Positions 4,953-5,252 of a stretch of 5,252 nt of DNA are shown here, piece after piece. The position numbers were made by a program, and so were the translations under genes. Source of the DNA: Devosia equisanguinis (GTDB taxonomy: Bacteria > Pseudomonadota > Alphaproteobacteria > Rhizobiales > Devosiaceae); assembly GCA_945888565.1 (NCBI GenBank), contig CAMDAL010000291.1:1-5252 (forward strand). The letters run 5' to 3'. The notes beneath the pieces are model-generated. The model was given only the letters and a program-made list of their open reading frames with translations, was not told the DNA's origin and did not search any database. Every line of letters starts with the position of its first letter. Within the stretch, counting starts at the first letter, position 1.

Positions 4953-5252
4953 TTGACCGGCCGGCGGGAGGCCGCTGGCCACCCCATTACCCATGCCCTC
5001 GAAACGCTGGTCACGGCCGGCGTGCTGCAGCGCGACCCCTTGCAGGTTGCCGCAGCGGGCGAACTCGACCGCGTGGCGGTCGAGCTGTCGCGACAGCGAC
5101 CAAAGGGCCTGCTCGGACTGTTCTCCGCTGAGCCGCCGCCCGTCCGCGGCGCCTATCTCGTGGGGCAGGTGGGGCGCGGCAAGACCATGCTCATGGACCT
5201 GTTCTTCGCCCAGGCGCCCGTCGAAAAGAAGCGCCGGGTGCATTTCCATGAG
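4953..5252 (+). CDS. zapE: ZapE / AFG1-family ATPase, N-terminal part (partial)
   Basis: The first 100 codons of this gene are present and it runs off the window. The reading frame shows ITHALETLVTAGVLQRDPLQ at residues 12-31, the typical N-terminal helix of the family, then GLLGLF (52-57). YLVGQVGRGKTMLMDLFF follows at 68-85, with the Walker A P-loop GQVGRGKT at 71-78, and then KKRRVHFHE. ZapE is a P-loop ATPase linked to late cell division in E. coli; its mitochondrial relative AFG1 acts in quality control of respiratory complexes. The start is uncertain because no in-frame ATG precedes the P-loop. TTG at 4953, two bases after the lipoprotein stop, is the best candidate, though its ribosome binding site is poor; CTG at 4947 is an alternative. 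The spacing suggests co-transcription with the lipoprotein gene. Confidence 0.88.
   Translation, partial: MTGRREAAGHPITHALETLVTAGVLQRDPLQVAAAGELDRVAVELSRQRPKGLLGLFSAEPPPVRGAYLVGQVGRGKTMLMDLFFAQAPVEKKRRVHFHE

Noticed and set aside
4956..4981. GGCC-rich self-complementary stretch after the lipoprotein stop as a terminator
   Set aside because: It has no T-tract, several equally weak pairings, and lies within the likely zapE coding start.
4854..5249. 131-codon minus-strand frame over the lipoprotein end and zapE
   Set aside because: The plus strand here encodes a clear Inh domain end and a ZapE P-loop, so the minus-strand frame is a shadow.
1..5252. Mobile elements, CRISPR arrays, tRNA or rRNA genes
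   Set aside because: No transposase or integrase fragments, regularly spaced repeats, tRNA-like cloverleaf or rRNA sequence were seen on either strand.

Overview
This window comes from a high-GC alphaproteobacterium, most likely of the order Hyphomicrobiales (Rhizobiales). A Devosia-like organism is my best guess, from overall protein character only and not from any search. Three things point this way: the SdhA and SdhB sequences, a Brucella Omp19-type Inh lipoprotein, and the placement of a ZapE/AFG1-type ATPase just beyond the succinate dehydrogenase genes.

Positions 1-3994 are one tightly packed plus-strand operon. It contains the last 25 codons of sdhD, sdhA (flavoprotein), a DUF3052-type gene, a small secreted four-cysteine protein, a small lipoprotein with the same cysteine layout, sdhB (iron-sulfur subunit), and a GTG-started DUF2007-like gene. 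Junctions overlap by 1-4 nt or are separated by 2-8 nt, so translational coupling is likely throughout. The unusual point is that sdhA and sdhB are separated by three non-sdh genes. Two of these encode exported proteins that look like diverged tandem paralogues.

Positions 3995-4272 are non-coding. First comes a strong composite hairpin, probably the operon terminator and possibly a bidirectional or repeat element. Two overlapping inverted repeats follow, then a plausible sigma-70-type promoter for the next unit.

Positions 4273-5252 hold the second unit: an Omp19/AprI-Inh family outer-membrane lipoprotein, followed 2 nt later by the 5' part of a zapE (AFG1-like) ATPase gene, which runs off the window. 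No terminator is visible between them. In related bacteria this stretch often leads into mdh-sucCDAB, so the window probably lies in a TCA-cycle gene cluster; that continuation is inference.

Functionally, SdhA and SdhB form the cytoplasmic catalytic arm of complex II. They oxidise succinate to fumarate and pass electrons through FAD and three Fe-S clusters to quinone bound next to the SdhC/SdhD membrane anchor. The roles of the DUF3052, DUF2007-like and cysteine-patterned exported proteins are unknown. Their position suggests co-expression with complex II but does not prove a role in it.
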